A stretch of 64,000 bases of DNA from Ensifer sp. BR816 (GTDB lineage: Bacteria; Pseudomonadota; Alphaproteobacteria; Rhizobiales; Rhizobiaceae): contig NZ_KB905370.1 in NCBI RefSeq assembly GCF_000378985.1, positions 310,001 to 374,000 of the forward strand, given 5' to 3'. Positions 1 to 9,823 of this stretch are shown here, piece after piece. The notes beneath the pieces are model-generated. The model was not told the origin of the DNA, ran no database searches, and saw only the letters and a program-made list of their open reading frames with translations. How positions within the stretch are numbered: position 1 is the stretch's first letter; each line of letters starts with the position of its first letter. Position numbers and translations under genes: made by a program.

Positions 1-431
1 CGCGTGTCGGCAAGCGTCGCCATGTGCCCCTGCCCGGCAAGGAGTTCGGCCAGGTCCTTGAGGCGCGACGCCTGTTCCCGATAGGCACGATAGAGCTTGA
101 CGACGCCGCCCGACACATTGGGCGCCGCTTCGGTGACCTCGATCAGTTCCTGATCTCCCGGCAGTTCGCCGGCGAGCAAAGGGTCGGCAAAGACCTCGCG
201 CAACTCCGCGAGACTGCCGCCCGCCTCGCCCTGCAATTCGTCGAGATCGACCTTGTAGACCGATGCCAGCTTGAGAAGCAGTTGCACCGTCAACGGCCGC
301 TGGTTGCGCTCGATCAGGTTCAGGTAGGAGGGCGAGATGCCAAGCGCCTCCGCCATCGCCGTCTGCGTCAGCTGAAGGCCGTTGCGGATTCGCCTGACAC
401 GCGGCCCGGCGAAGATCTTGTTCTCGGCCAT
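1..431 (-). CDS. XRE-family regulator, N-terminal part (ScfR/RamB-like), cut by window edge
   Basis: The reading frame starts at an ATG at 431 and runs off the left edge, so only about 143 residues are present. It begins MAENKIFAGPRVRRIRNGL and carries an XRE helix-turn-helix at about residues 10-65, with the typical ISPSYLNLIERNQRPLT recognition segment. This N-terminus is characteristic of the short-chain fatty acyl-CoA responsive regulators (ScfR, RamB) that control glyoxylate or propionate genes. It is divergent from aceA, 228 bp away, which fits a role as the isocitrate lyase regulator. The family and the neighbour link are known; regulation of this aceA is inference. Confidence 0.8.
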   Translation of the reverse strand, partial: MAENKIFAGPRVRRIRNGLQLTQTAMAEALGISPSYLNLIERNQRPLTVQLLLKLASVYKVDLDELQGEAGGSLAELREVFADPLLAGELPGDQELIEVTEAAPNVSGGVVKLYRAYREQASRLKDLAELLAGQGHMATLADT

Positions 432-659
432 TTGTCACTCCCTTTACAGAATCTTCACGAGGGCATCTTTGACAATCTTTACAGCTTTACTGCTTCGCCT
501 TGTCAAACGCAAGACAAGGTAACCCCTTTTGCGGTGGCGAAGCAGCAAAAGATGTGGCCTGTTTCCGCAGCGCAATGTAAAAACTGTCATATCAGTTCAC
601 GGTATTCAGCGAGCTAATACAAAAGTCGTAGAGCTCACGATTTTGACGAGGAGACAAGC
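432..659. promoter_or_regulatory. Divergent promoter region between XRE regulator and aceA
   Basis: This 228-bp gap must hold the promoters of both divergent genes. A TTGACA hexamer is seen at 469-474, and several short TTTACA/TTGACA-like direct repeats (about 444-491) could be binding sites. I see no convincing -10 box, so no single promoter is called. A purine-rich ribosome site (ACGAGGAGACA) lies just upstream of the aceA ATG at 660. Confidence 0.4.
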
Positions 660-1949
<1,290 letters not shown>

Positions 1950-2066
1950 GGGCGCGCGACATCCCTGCCCGTTGCGCGCCCCGGAAATATCAGAATCTCG
2001 AACCGTAAGCGGGCCCGGATAATGGTATCCCCCCGCGCCGGCTCTAACCTTCAAAGGAGCACTCCC

Positions 2067-2306
2067 ATGACAGTACAGACACGCGTCAAGGAACGGGCCG
2101 AGGAACAGTCATCGGCCATGACCCCGGACCAGCAGGCGGCGATCCGCATGGTCGCCAACGACCTGCACCGCCTCAACCAGTCGGTCATGAAGGCCGTCGA
2201 GGCCGGCGTCTCGGTCGAACTGGTGCGCTCGGCGCGCCACCACGGCGGCGACGGCAACTGGGGCGACCTGTTGATCCCGGTCATCGTCACCCAGGGCCGG
2301 CCCTGA
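2067..2306 (+). CDS. Small conserved-looking hypothetical protein downstream of aceA
   Basis: A 79-residue soluble protein starting MTVQTRVKERAEEQSS. The ATG at 2067 is preferred over one at 2022 because AAAGGAG at 2053-2059 sits at proper distance. The middle is helical and the C-terminus has a Gly/Asp-rich GGDGNWGDLLIP segment. No domain is recognised. It lies 117 bp after aceA on the same strand and may be co-transcribed. Its stop codon overlaps a second small frame (2306-2428). Confidence 0.65.
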   Translation: MTVQTRVKERAEEQSSAMTPDQQAAIRMVANDLHRLNQSVMKAVEAGVSVELVRSARHHGGDGNWGDLLIPVIVTQGRP

Positions 2307-2428
2307 TGGCGACGCTCGCCGCGGCCGCGACCGCGCTCATGCTCGGCGCTGCGCTCTGGCAGGAGATCCGGTATCGCAGCATGCAAGCACTTGAGGTTCG
2401 GGTTCTCGAAAGATCCGATCTCAATTGA
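2306..2428 (+). CDS. Possible tiny membrane peptide, coupled to upstream gene
   Basis: A 40-codon frame starts at an ATG overlapping the upstream stop by one base (TGATG), an arrangement that often gives translational coupling. The N-terminus, MATLAAAATALMLGAALW, could form one membrane segment or signal, followed by a charged tail. No homologue is recognised. It could equally be a chance frame; the coupling is the main support. Confidence 0.35.
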   Translation: MATLAAAATALMLGAALWQEIRYRSMQALEVRVLERSDLN

Positions 2429-2479
2429 TCGACTGAACGAACAGGACGTATCGGCCGGCGCAAGCCGGCCGATCGGCGT

Positions 2480-3355
2480 TTACGCAATATTTCGCCGCGG
2501 CCGTTTGCCGGCAAAGAGATCCGCATGGCTGCGCAGCAGCCGTGTCATCCGATCGACGACAGTGCGAATGTCCCGCCGGTGGCGGTCCTCGTTGTTCATG
2601 ACGATCCATTGGCGATGCGTAAGTGGTCCGATCTCGTCGCCGGCCCTTTCCAGTTGGGGATCGAGATCGCCGACGAAACAGGGCAGCACCGCCGTTCCCG
2701 CCCCGGCGCGCGCCAGATCGAGCAGGGAGCGGGGGCGGCTGACGGTTGCCATGAGCCGGCCGGACGCATTTTCGTGCGGCCAGCGCAGATAGGCGGAAAG
2801 GGCCTCGTCTTCGGCGACGGCGACCCAACGATCCGTTCCGCCAGGCGCGTTTTTTTGGCGATAGGCGGCGTAGGCGACCTCACCGACCGGCCGGGCGGCG
2901 AGATAGGTTTCCTCGGGCTCGAAGGCGCGAATGCCGATGTCGCTCTCCCGATAGGCGAGGCTTGCCCGCGCTTCGCCGATTGACAGCCAAATCATGAACG
3001 GGTCGCGTTCCGTGCAGATCGCCGGGAAGTTTTCGGCGATCAGCCAGGAGACCCAGGTGCCAGCGGCAATGCGGACGATCGTTGCGCCCTCGCCCTCCTT
3101 CCGCCAGCTTTCGACCTTGCGGGCTGCCGCCTCCATCTCCTGCAACTGCTCGAACAGGAAACGGCCCTCGGCCGTCAGCGCATAGCCGGTTTGGCTGCGA
3201 ACAAAGAGGGCCCGCCCGGTGCGCTCCTCGAGTTCCAGCATCCGCCGTCCGATGGTGGCGGGACTGAGCCCCGTCGCCTGCGCCGCCCCGGTCAGCCCGC
3301 CGCCGCGCGCCACGGTCATGAAACAGCGATATATGTCCCAATCCACGTTTTTCAT
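2480..3355 (-). CDS. LysR-family transcriptional regulator
   Basis: This 291-residue protein has an N-terminal winged helix-turn-helix (about residues 3-62) with the LysR pattern GGLTGAAQATGLSPATIGRR. An effector-binding region of about 200 residues follows. It belongs to the group with a WDIYRCFM-type start. The target and ligand are unknown. It is divergent from a small gene starting at 3430, with only 74 bp between, so that gene is a possible target; this is inference from LysR family habit. Confidence 0.88.
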   Translation of the reverse strand: MKNVDWDIYRCFMTVARGGGLTGAAQATGLSPATIGRRMLELEERTGRALFVRSQTGYALTAEGRFLFEQLQEMEAAARKVESWRKEGEGATIVRIAAGTWVSWLIAENFPAICTERDPFMIWLSIGEARASLAYRESDIGIRAFEPEETYLAARPVGEVAYAAYRQKNAPGGTDRWVAVAEDEALSAYLRWPHENASGRLMATVSRPRSLLDLARAGAGTAVLPCFVGDLDPQLERAGDEIGPLTHRQWIVMNNEDRHRRDIRTVVDRMTRLLRSHADLFAGKRPRRNIA

Positions 3356-3429
3356 GGGTGAAAAACATATGAGAATATCGACTGTATGTAAAACAGTTTC
3401 AGATGCATAAAAGAGGAGATGCCCAAGAG

Positions 3430-3636
3430 ATGAGGAGCATCACCATGGACATGATGGCAATGGCCCTGCTGTTCGACATGGCCTCGAGAAACCGGCGCTG
3501 GGACGAAGAATTCGAGCGTCGATCGAGAGGCCGATCGGAAACCCTCACGGAAGGCCTACTCGCCGCGCTCTTCCGCAAATCGCGACCGGCTCAAAGACGC
3601 GACGATTGCGACGGCATTCCGTGCTTGGCGCCTTAA
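3430..3636 (+). CDS. Small hypothetical protein divergent from LysR gene
   Basis: A 68-residue frame starting MRSITMDMMAMALLFDMASRN at the ATG at 3430. AGAGGAG at 3412-3418 supports this start over the upstream in-frame ATG at 3403. The N-terminal third is Met-rich and hydrophobic; the rest is charged, with many Arg. No domain is recognised. It is followed by a strong hairpin terminator at 3658-3684, which supports it being a real transcription unit. Confidence 0.5.
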   Translation: MRSITMDMMAMALLFDMASRNRRWDEEFERRSRGRSETLTEGLLAALFRKSRPAQRRDDCDGIPCLAP

Positions 3637-3657
3637 ACCCCGCTCGAACAAATGAAG

Positions 3658-3684
3658 ACGCCGCGCATCAGGGATGCGCGGCGT
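3658..3684. terminator. Hairpin terminator between small gene and chemoreceptor
   Basis: A perfect 12-bp stem (ACGCCGCGCATC paired with GATGCGCGGCGT) has a 3-base AGG loop and is followed by TCGGTTT on the plus strand. It lies between two convergent genes and may serve both. Confidence 0.75.
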
Positions 3685-3726
3685 TCGGTTTATCGTGCGT
3701 TGTAGCGGAAGGACGGCCCGTCCCGG

Positions 3727-6252
3727 CTATGCGGCGCGATAGGCCTGACCGGCTCCGCTCTCCGGTTCCAGCCGGAATTGCTCGACCAGCATCATCAGCG
3801 TATCGGCCTGGGTCGCCAGCGCGCGGCTGGTGGCCGTCGCCTCCTCGACCATGGTGGCGTTCTGCTGGGTCATCTGGTCCATCTGGTTGACGGAACCGTT
3901 GACCTCGTGCAGCGCCGTCGCTTGGTCGCGGCTTGCGGTGGCGATCATCTCGACATGCTGGCTGACGGTGACGATCTGCGCGCTGATCGAGGCAAGTACG
4001 GCCCCGGTCTCCTTGACGAGCAGCGAGCCGGAGCTGACCTCGTCCGTCGACTTGTTGATCAGTCCCTTGATTTCCCGTGCCGCCTCGGCCGAGCGCTGCG
4101 CCAGTTCGCGAACCTCCTGGGCGACGACCGCGAAGCCCTTGCCCGCCTCGCCGGCGCGTGCCGCTTCGATGCCGGCGTTCAAGGCGAGCAGGTTGGTCTG
4201 GAAGGCGATGTCGTCGATCACTTCGATGATCTGCTCGATCTGGCGCGAAGCATCCTCGATGCGGCCCATGGCGGCGATGGCGTTGGCGACCACGGTCGCC
4301 GAACTGTCGGCGCTCCGCTTGGTTTCGGTAACCGACTGGTTCGCCTCGTGGGCGCGCTCTGCCGAAGAGCGTACCGTCGCGGTGATCTGCTCGACGGCCG
4401 CTGCCGTCTGTTCGAGCGAGGCGGCCTGGGCCTCCGTCCGCCGCGACAGCGCATCGGCGGAATGGTGCATGTTGGCCCCGCTCTGCTGGATCGCCTGGGC
4501 ATTGCCGCGGATCTGCGCCAGCGTATCCTGCAGGCGGATGAGCGAGCCATTGAAGTCCTGTCGCAGCTGCTCCAGCCGGCCATGGAACGGCACATCGATC
4601 TGCTGCGAGAGATCCCCCTGGGCAAGTCGTCCGAGGCCGGCCGCAAGTTCGCTGACGGCGAGATCGATCTGCCGGTCGAGCTCGCGCTTGTCGGCATCGT
4701 TGCGGTTGCGTTCGGCCTCGGCACGGGTGCGCTCTTCCGCACTCTCGGCCTCGATACGCACCTTCGAAAGGGCATTCTCCTTGAAGACGCCAAGCGCGCG
4801 CGCCATGTCGCCGATCTCGTCGCGCCGGGCATCGCCGTCGATCGCCGTATCGAGCATGCCGTCGGCGAGCCGGCGCATGGCCGCGGTGATCTGTCCGATC
4901 GGCCGCTTCAAGGTCAGCGTGAGGGCAATCCCCGCGAGCAGCGCAATCACCACGCCGGCCACCGTGGCAGCGACCGAGATCTGGTTGGCTTCCTCCCGCT
5001 CCGTGCCGGCGGCGACCTTCTGCTGCTCGGCAAATCCGGTGAGGTCGTTCCAGATCTCGTTGATCGATGCACCGGCCGCGTTGAATTCCACCCTCCGCTT
5101 GTCGGTGATCTCGACCAGCGAAGCGCCGTCCTTCTTCATCGCATTGATGACCGGCAAGACCGTTTCGGCCATCGCATCGAAGAAGCTCAGGTCCTTCGCG
5201 ATACCGCGCAAGGTCGTGAGGTTGGACTGAACGGCCAGGAACTTGTCCAGAAGCTTCTGGCGGTTCTCCTCGTCGGTGTTGCCGAGGAAAGCGGCCGTGG
5301 CGATCTGAATATCGGTGATCGAGACGGAAAGCCGGCGCGTGGCGGTCAGGACCGACTCGGTCGCGGCGATCTTGCCATCGAGTTCAGCGAAGATCTGCGT
5401 CGCGTCGCGCATCTTTCCGACGGATGCGGCCTCCAGGCGGAAACTGGCATTGCGGAAACGATCGACAAATTTCGACAGGGTGGCCAGCGTTTCGGGACCG
5501 GCCGGCGCCTTGATCAGCGCGCCGATCGCCCCAGCAGCCGAATTGACCGTTTCGGCGAGCGACTTCTCGCCCTTGGGCAGCAGGGTGAAGATGTCGCGCT
5601 GCGTGCGGCTGATCTGCGGGAAAAGCTCCTTCGCGACCTTCAGTTTTTCCTCGACCGTGATCGCTTTGCTGACCTCGGTGGCAAACTCGGTATAAAACCG
5701 GCTGGCGCGCATGAGCTTCTCGGCGTTGCGCAGCATTGTCTTTGCCGCGTTTTCGTTCTTGCGCACCTCATATTGCAGCCGGTTCGTTTCCTCATTGATC
5801 TTCACTTGCTCGGCGGCCAACTTCTCGAGATTGGCCTTCGTTGCCGCGCGAAGCTTCTGCTCCCCCTCGTGCAGGGTCCAGAGTTCGTCGATGCGGGCCT
5901 CGATGTCGTTCGTGGCGGCGATCGCGGCAGTCAGTTCCGTTTCGCCGCTTGCGCCGGCGACCTGCGCCGCCGTGTCGGCCAGGACCTGTTTCTGCGCAAC
6001 GATCGTGTCCTGGACCGCCTTGCGGCTCTCCTCGGTGGTCTCGTGCAGGAACTGATTCATCCCGGCATAGACATCCTTGAAGCCGCTCAGCGTCTGCAAG
6101 ACGCTGTTCGAGATCTCCATGCGACCCTGCAGCAGGCCCGAGGCATAGAGGCCGGTAATGCCGACCGCGGTGATGCTGACGACGAACGGCAGGATGAAGA
6201 ACAGAACCTTCGTCTGGATCTTGAAACGGGCAAGAATCCTGTCAATGAGCAT
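3727..6252 (-). CDS. Methyl-accepting chemotaxis protein with very long periplasmic region
   Basis: This is an 841-residue chemoreceptor that would signal to CheA/CheW. The ATG at 6252 ([13 protein letters not shown]) is chosen because AAGG lies just upstream and the membrane segment then falls at about 15-38; an upstream in-frame start would add 26 residues. A second membrane segment is at about 420-445, a HAMP domain at about 446-495, and the methyl-accepting signalling domain has its conserved hairpin tip at about 672-730 ([20 protein letters not shown]). The intervening periplasmic part, about 380 residues, is almost all helical heptad-like sequence without a recognisable Cache motif, resembling the S. 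meliloti receptor McpZ. The C-terminus (QAYRAA) lacks a CheR-binding pentapeptide. Confidence 0.92.
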   Translation of the reverse strand: MLIDRILARFKIQTKVLFFILPFVVSITAVGITGLYASGLLQGRMEISNSVLQTLSGFKDVYAGMNQFLHETTEESRKAVQDTIVAQKQVLADTAAQVAGASGETELTAAIAATNDIEARIDELWTLHEGEQKLRAATKANLEKLAAEQVKINEETNRLQYEVRKNENAAKTMLRNAEKLMRASRFYTEFATEVSKAITVEEKLKVAKELFPQISRTQRDIFTLLPKGEKSLAETVNSAAGAIGALIKAPAGPETLATLSKFVDRFRNASFRLEAASVGKMRDATQIFAELDGKIAATESVLTATRRLSVSITDIQIATAAFLGNTDEENRQKLLDKFLAVQSNLTTLRGIAKDLSFFDAMAETVLPVINAMKKDGASLVEITDKRRVEFNAAGASINEIWNDLTGFAEQQKVAAGTEREEANQISVAATVAGVVIALLAGIALTLTLKRPIGQITAAMRRLADGMLDTAIDGDARRDEIGDMARALGVFKENALSKVRIEAESAEERTRAEAERNRNDADKRELDRQIDLAVSELAAGLGRLAQGDLSQQIDVPFHGRLEQLRQDFNGSLIRLQDTLAQIRGNAQAIQQSGANMHHSADALSRRTEAQAASLEQTAAAVEQITATVRSSAERAHEANQSVTETKRSADSSATVVANAIAAMGRIEDASRQIEQIIEVIDDIAFQTNLLALNAGIEAARAGEAGKGFAVVAQEVRELAQRSAEAAREIKGLINKSTDEVSSGSLLVKETGAVLASISAQIVTVSQHVEMIATASRDQATALHEVNGSVNQMDQMTQQNATMVEEATATSRALATQADTLMMLVEQFRLEPESGAGQAYRAA

Positions 6253-6603
6253 GGAAAACACCTTGGCTCCCAGCGCGCGTTTGGCCTCCCCCAATGGCGT
6301 CAAGCGTCCGAACGGAACCCTTGGCGCCACCCGATGCGCAAACAGGCGGATGTTTTTCGGAAGTCATGCGGCGCGCGCCGCCAGTCCGTCGGCAATCATT
6401 GCGGACCGCACCGCTCCGGGCGGCGAGGACCTGACGGACTCACGTCTTTGCGCATATTCGTTTTGAACGATTAAGATTCTTATAAGCGCGGCTTTGCGCC
6501 CGGGGGCGATCTTATTGGAGTGGTCTAAGCCAGTTCCGGGGCTCGCGCTCGCGTCCGCGGCAAACCGCCAGCGAACGGTTTCCGTCCGCGCAGGAAGGGG
6601 AAA
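6253..6603. other. Gene-poor stretch upstream of the chemoreceptor
   Basis: About 350 bp with no supported gene on either strand. It should hold the chemoreceptor promoter; an AT-rich patch at about 6465-6485 on the minus strand is the best candidate. Nothing else stands out. Confidence 0.3.
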
Positions 6604-6744
6604 TCAGAACGAGGAGAAAATTGCAAAAGCTGCGGTCGCGAAAAGCGCAAGAGTCGCGGCGAAAGCAACCAGTTCGCCTTGCGGGCGTCTGTCATCGGCG
6701 CGGGCGATGGCAATGGCACGGGGACGGCGACGTTTCTGGGTCAT
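6604..6744 (-). CDS. Possible small single-span membrane protein (46 aa)
   Basis: A 46-residue frame begins MTQKRRRPRAIAIARADDRR, a strongly basic head, followed by one hydrophobic segment, LVAFAATLALFATAAFAIF, and ends at TGA. A basic head plus one membrane span predicts an inner-membrane protein with the head in the cytoplasm. AAGGA lies 9 bases before the ATG. There is no recognised family. It sits alone between the chemoreceptor and a flavoprotein gene. Confidence 0.4.
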   Translation of the reverse strand: MTQKRRRPRAIAIARADDRRPQGELVAFAATLALFATAAFAIFSSF

Positions 6745-6966
6745 GGCATCCTGTCCTTACTCCTCGGCAGGACCCATCAGGTCTTGCCATGCGCTTCATG
6801 GTGCAACCATCCTGCGGCTGAGGAAAGGCCATGAATGGAAACAGTCTGGTCTCTGTTTCGGGACCGTTCTGCCAGTCCTCTGCCGGCTGTGGAGCCGTAT
6901 GAAAGCAGATTCGACTATTTCCCTTAAAAATGGCTGAAGACGCAAATCACCAATTTTGCGCAGACG

Positions 6967-8151
6967 TTACACCTCTTGACCGGCCGCAAAGCCCGAGGCC
7001 CAGGCCCATTGAAAATTGTAGCCGCCGAGCCAGCCGGTGACGTCGACGCATTCGCCGATGAAATAGAGGCCGGGGATGTTCGTCGCTTGCATGGTCCGCG
7101 AATCGAGCGCGCGTGTATCGACCCCGCCGAGCGTTACTTCGGCAGTCCGGTAGCCCTCCGTGCCGGCCGGCTTCAACGTCCAGGCCTGGATGGACGCCGC
7201 GAGCGCGTCGATCGCCTTGTCCGAAAGATCGGCAAGCAGGCGCCCGGCGAGCTTTGCCTCCTCGGCAAAGAACTGCGCGAGCCTCCGCGGCAGGATGTCG
7301 GCCAGGGCGGTCTGCGCCGCCTGGCGTCCGCTGGTGCGGCGCATGCCCTTCAGGATTGAGGCGATGTCGATGTCCGGCATCAAGCGCAGGACGACCTCCG
7401 CGCCCTCGCGCCAGTAGGAGGAGATCTGCAGGATCGCCGGTCCACTCAAGCCGCGATGGGTGATGAGCACCGCCTCGCGGAAGGCAACCTTGCCGAAGCG
7501 CACCTCGGCATCGGCCGCGACGCCGGCAAGCGCGCCGAGCTTTTCGAGCTGGGGTGGGTCGAGGGTGAAGGGGACCAAGGCCGGCCGCGTCTCGACGATC
7601 GGCACACCGAACTGCTCGGCAATCCTATAGGCAAAGCCCGTCGCGCCCATCTTGGGGATCGATTTTCCGCCGCTCGCAATCACCAGCGAGGCGACGTCGA
7701 TCGTCCCGGCGCTGGTGTTGACGCGAAAACCCGAGGCGGTCCGTTCCACGGCCGATATCGTCGTCTCGAGCCGCAGCATCGCGCCTGCTTCCGTCATCTC
7801 GGCAAGGAGCATGCGGATGATGTCCTTGGCCGAGTGATCGCAGAAAAGCTGCCCCAGCGTCTTCTCATGCCAGGCGATGCCGTGCCGCTCGACGAGCGCC
7901 ACGAAATCCTGTGGGCGGTAGCGGGCAAGCGCCGACTTGCAGAAATGCGGATTGTCGGAAAGGAAATTCTTGGGGCCGGTGTGACTATTGGTGAAGTTGC
8001 AGCGGCCGCCGCCCGATATGCGGATCTTCTCGCCCGGCGCCTTGGCATGATCGACGACGACGACACGGCGGCCGCGCTTCCCCGCCTCGATCGCGCACAT
8101 CATGCCGGCGGCACCCGCCCCGATGATCACCACGTCCTGCTTTTCGATCAC
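6967..8151 (-). CDS. HI0933/BaiN-family flavoprotein (putative oxidoreductase)
   Basis: A 394-residue FAD protein. The dinucleotide-binding motif GAGAAGMMCAIEAG is at about 11-24, followed by the family RISGGGRCNFTNS motif at about 44-56. The C-terminal FIGECVDVTGWLGGYNFQWA segment closes the FAD site. These are hallmarks of the HI0933 (YhiN/BaiN) family, whose substrates are mostly unknown. The gene is monocistronic and divergent from the glutamine-synthetase-like gene. The function beyond flavin redox chemistry cannot be told from sequence. Confidence 0.88.
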   Translation of the reverse strand: MIEKQDVVIIGAGAAGMMCAIEAGKRGRRVVVVDHAKAPGEKIRISGGGRCNFTNSHTGPKNFLSDNPHFCKSALARYRPQDFVALVERHGIAWHEKTLGQLFCDHSAKDIIRMLLAEMTEAGAMLRLETTISAVERTASGFRVNTSAGTIDVASLVIASGGKSIPKMGATGFAYRIAEQFGVPIVETRPALVPFTLDPPQLEKLGALAGVAADAEVRFGKVAFREAVLITHRGLSGPAILQISSYWREGAEVVLRLMPDIDIASILKGMRRTSGRQAAQTALADILPRRLAQFFAEEAKLAGRLLADLSDKAIDALAASIQAWTLKPAGTEGYRTAEVTLGGVDTRALDSRTMQATNIPGLYFIGECVDVTGWLGGYNFQWAWASGFAAGQEV

Positions 8152-8376
8152 GGAGAGCCCTCTTCGCGTTTTTCGCCTTCCTTTCCGGCAGAAGGCGAAA
8201 AGTCAATCGCGAAGCATCGCATCGCCGGGCGTTTTGCAGACACCGAAAAGTCGTTGCGGCGATTTGGAAGCCTGCATGTTTTGCCGTGAAGCGCATCCGA
8301 TTTACCGAAGCATGCAGTAGCCAATTGGCAAAGGGCGGCTATGATGCGCGCTATCCGAAGCAGAATCCGGTGATTT

Positions 8377-9813
8377 ATGTCTTCCAAGAGAAGCGTTGCC
8401 CAACAGACAACAAAGGTCAGCAAGAGTACGGGAGTTCCCCTCGCCCTGCATTCCCCCCGGGGCGTCAAGACCTGGAAGGAAGCGGTCGACTGGCTGAAGA
8501 TCCGCGGCATCGAAGATATCGAATGCATCACCCCGGACCTTGCCGGCGTGCCGCGCGGCAAGATGATGCCGACCTCCAAATTCACGTCCAACACATCGCT
8601 GGCGCTGCCTTCGGCGATCTACCGCCACACCATCTCCGGCGAATATCCGGAAGAGACCGGCCAGTTTCGCTACGACTCGCGCGACAGCGACATCAAGCTG
8701 GTACCGGACCTTTCGACTATCTCCATCGTCCCGTGGGAAAGCGATCCGACGGCGCAGGTGATCTGCGACATCGTCGGCTCGCAGGGCGAGCAGATCAGCT
8801 ATACGCCGCGCAATGTTTTGAAGCGCGTGCTCGACCTCTATCGCCAAAAGGGCTGGAAACCGGTCGTCGCGCCCGAGATCGAATTCTACCTCGTCGCCCA
8901 GAACGACGACCCGGACTACCCGCTGCGTCCGCCGAAGGGCCGCTCCGGCCGCTCCATTCTCGGCGGCCAGGGCTATTCGATCGCCGGCATCAACGAATTC
9001 GACGAACTGATCGACGACATCTACCATTTCTCGGAAAAGCAGGGGCTCGAGATCGACACGCTGATCCATGAAGAGGGACCGGCGCAGCTCGAGATCAATC
9101 TGCGACATGGCGACCCGATCGAACTTGCCGACCAAGTGTTCCTGTTCAAGCGCACCATCCGCGAGGCGGCGCTGAAGCACGGCATCTACGCCACTTTCAT
9201 GGCGAAGCCGATGCAGGGTCAGCCGGGCTCGGCAATGCACATCCATCAATCGGTTCTCGATATCGAGACCGGTCGCAATATCTTCTCCAGCGCGGACGGC
9301 TCGCCCTCCAGGGAGTTCTTCTCCTTCATTGGCGGCATGCAGCATTACGTGCCGAAGACGCTGTCGATGATGGCGCCCTACGTGAACTCCTACCGGCGCC
9401 TGACACCGGACATGTCAGCGCCGGTCAACACCGCCTGGGGCTACGACAACCGGACGACAGCCTTCCGAATTCCTGTTTCGGACCCGGTCGCGCGGCGCAT
9501 CGAAAACCGCCTGCCGAGCTCCGATGCGAACCCCTATTTGGCGCTCGCCGCCTCGCTCGGCTGCGGCTATCTCGGCATCATGGAGGACCTGCAGCCGACG
9601 CCGCCCTCGGAAGACACGGCGAATGAGGGCGAAATCGACCTGCCGCGCGGCCTGCTCGAAGCCATTTCGCTGCTCGAATCGGCGCCGTCGCTTGCGGAGG
9701 TCTTCAGTGCGGAGTTCATTGCCATCTATGCCGGCGTGAAGCGCGGCGAGTTCGAGACCTTCATGCAGGTCATCAGTCCGTGGGAACGCGAATTCCTGCT
9801 CCTCAACGTCTGA
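8377..9813 (+). CDS. puuA: Glutamine synthetase family protein, gamma-glutamylputrescine synthetase-like
   Basis: This 478-residue enzyme has the glutamine synthetase fold: an N-terminal beta-grasp part, then the catalytic domain with EIEFYL (about 168-173), MHIHQS and a late NPYLALAASLG segment. It would join glutamate to an amine using ATP. The immediate downstream gene, 10 bp away, is a FAD amine oxidase of the kind that oxidises gamma-glutamyl amines, so the pair resembles the puuA-puuB polyamine route. The exact amine is inferred from this pairing only; other gamma-glutamylation substrates are possible. Confidence 0.8.
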   Translation: MSSKRSVAQQTTKVSKSTGVPLALHSPRGVKTWKEAVDWLKIRGIEDIECITPDLAGVPRGKMMPTSKFTSNTSLALPSAIYRHTISGEYPEETGQFRYDSRDSDIKLVPDLSTISIVPWESDPTAQVICDIVGSQGEQISYTPRNVLKRVLDLYRQKGWKPVVAPEIEFYLVAQNDDPDYPLRPPKGRSGRSILGGQGYSIAGINEFDELIDDIYHFSEKQGLEIDTLIHEEGPAQLEINLRHGDPIELADQVFLFKRTIREAALKHGIYATFMAKPMQGQPGSAMHIHQSVLDIETGRNIFSSADGSPSREFFSFIGGMQHYVPKTLSMMAPYVNSYRRLTPDMSAPVNTAWGYDNRTTAFRIPVSDPVARRIENRLPSSDANPYLALAASLGCGYLGIMEDLQPTPPSEDTANEGEIDLPRGLLEAISLLESAPSLAEVFSAEFIAIYAGVKRGEFETFMQVISPWEREFLLLNV

Positions 9814-9823
9814 TTCGAGGGGC

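Noticed and set aside
3778..6474. An open frame of about 900 codons on the plus strand opposite the chemoreceptor gene
   Set aside because: It is a GC-rich shadow of the chemoreceptor, whose membrane, HAMP and signalling motifs are unmistakable; the plus-strand product has no recognisable domain.
8377..9813. True glutamine synthetase (glnA/glnII)
   Set aside because: Pairing with a PuuB/OrdL-type oxidase and the divergent N-terminus fit an amine gamma-glutamylation enzyme better than ammonia assimilation.
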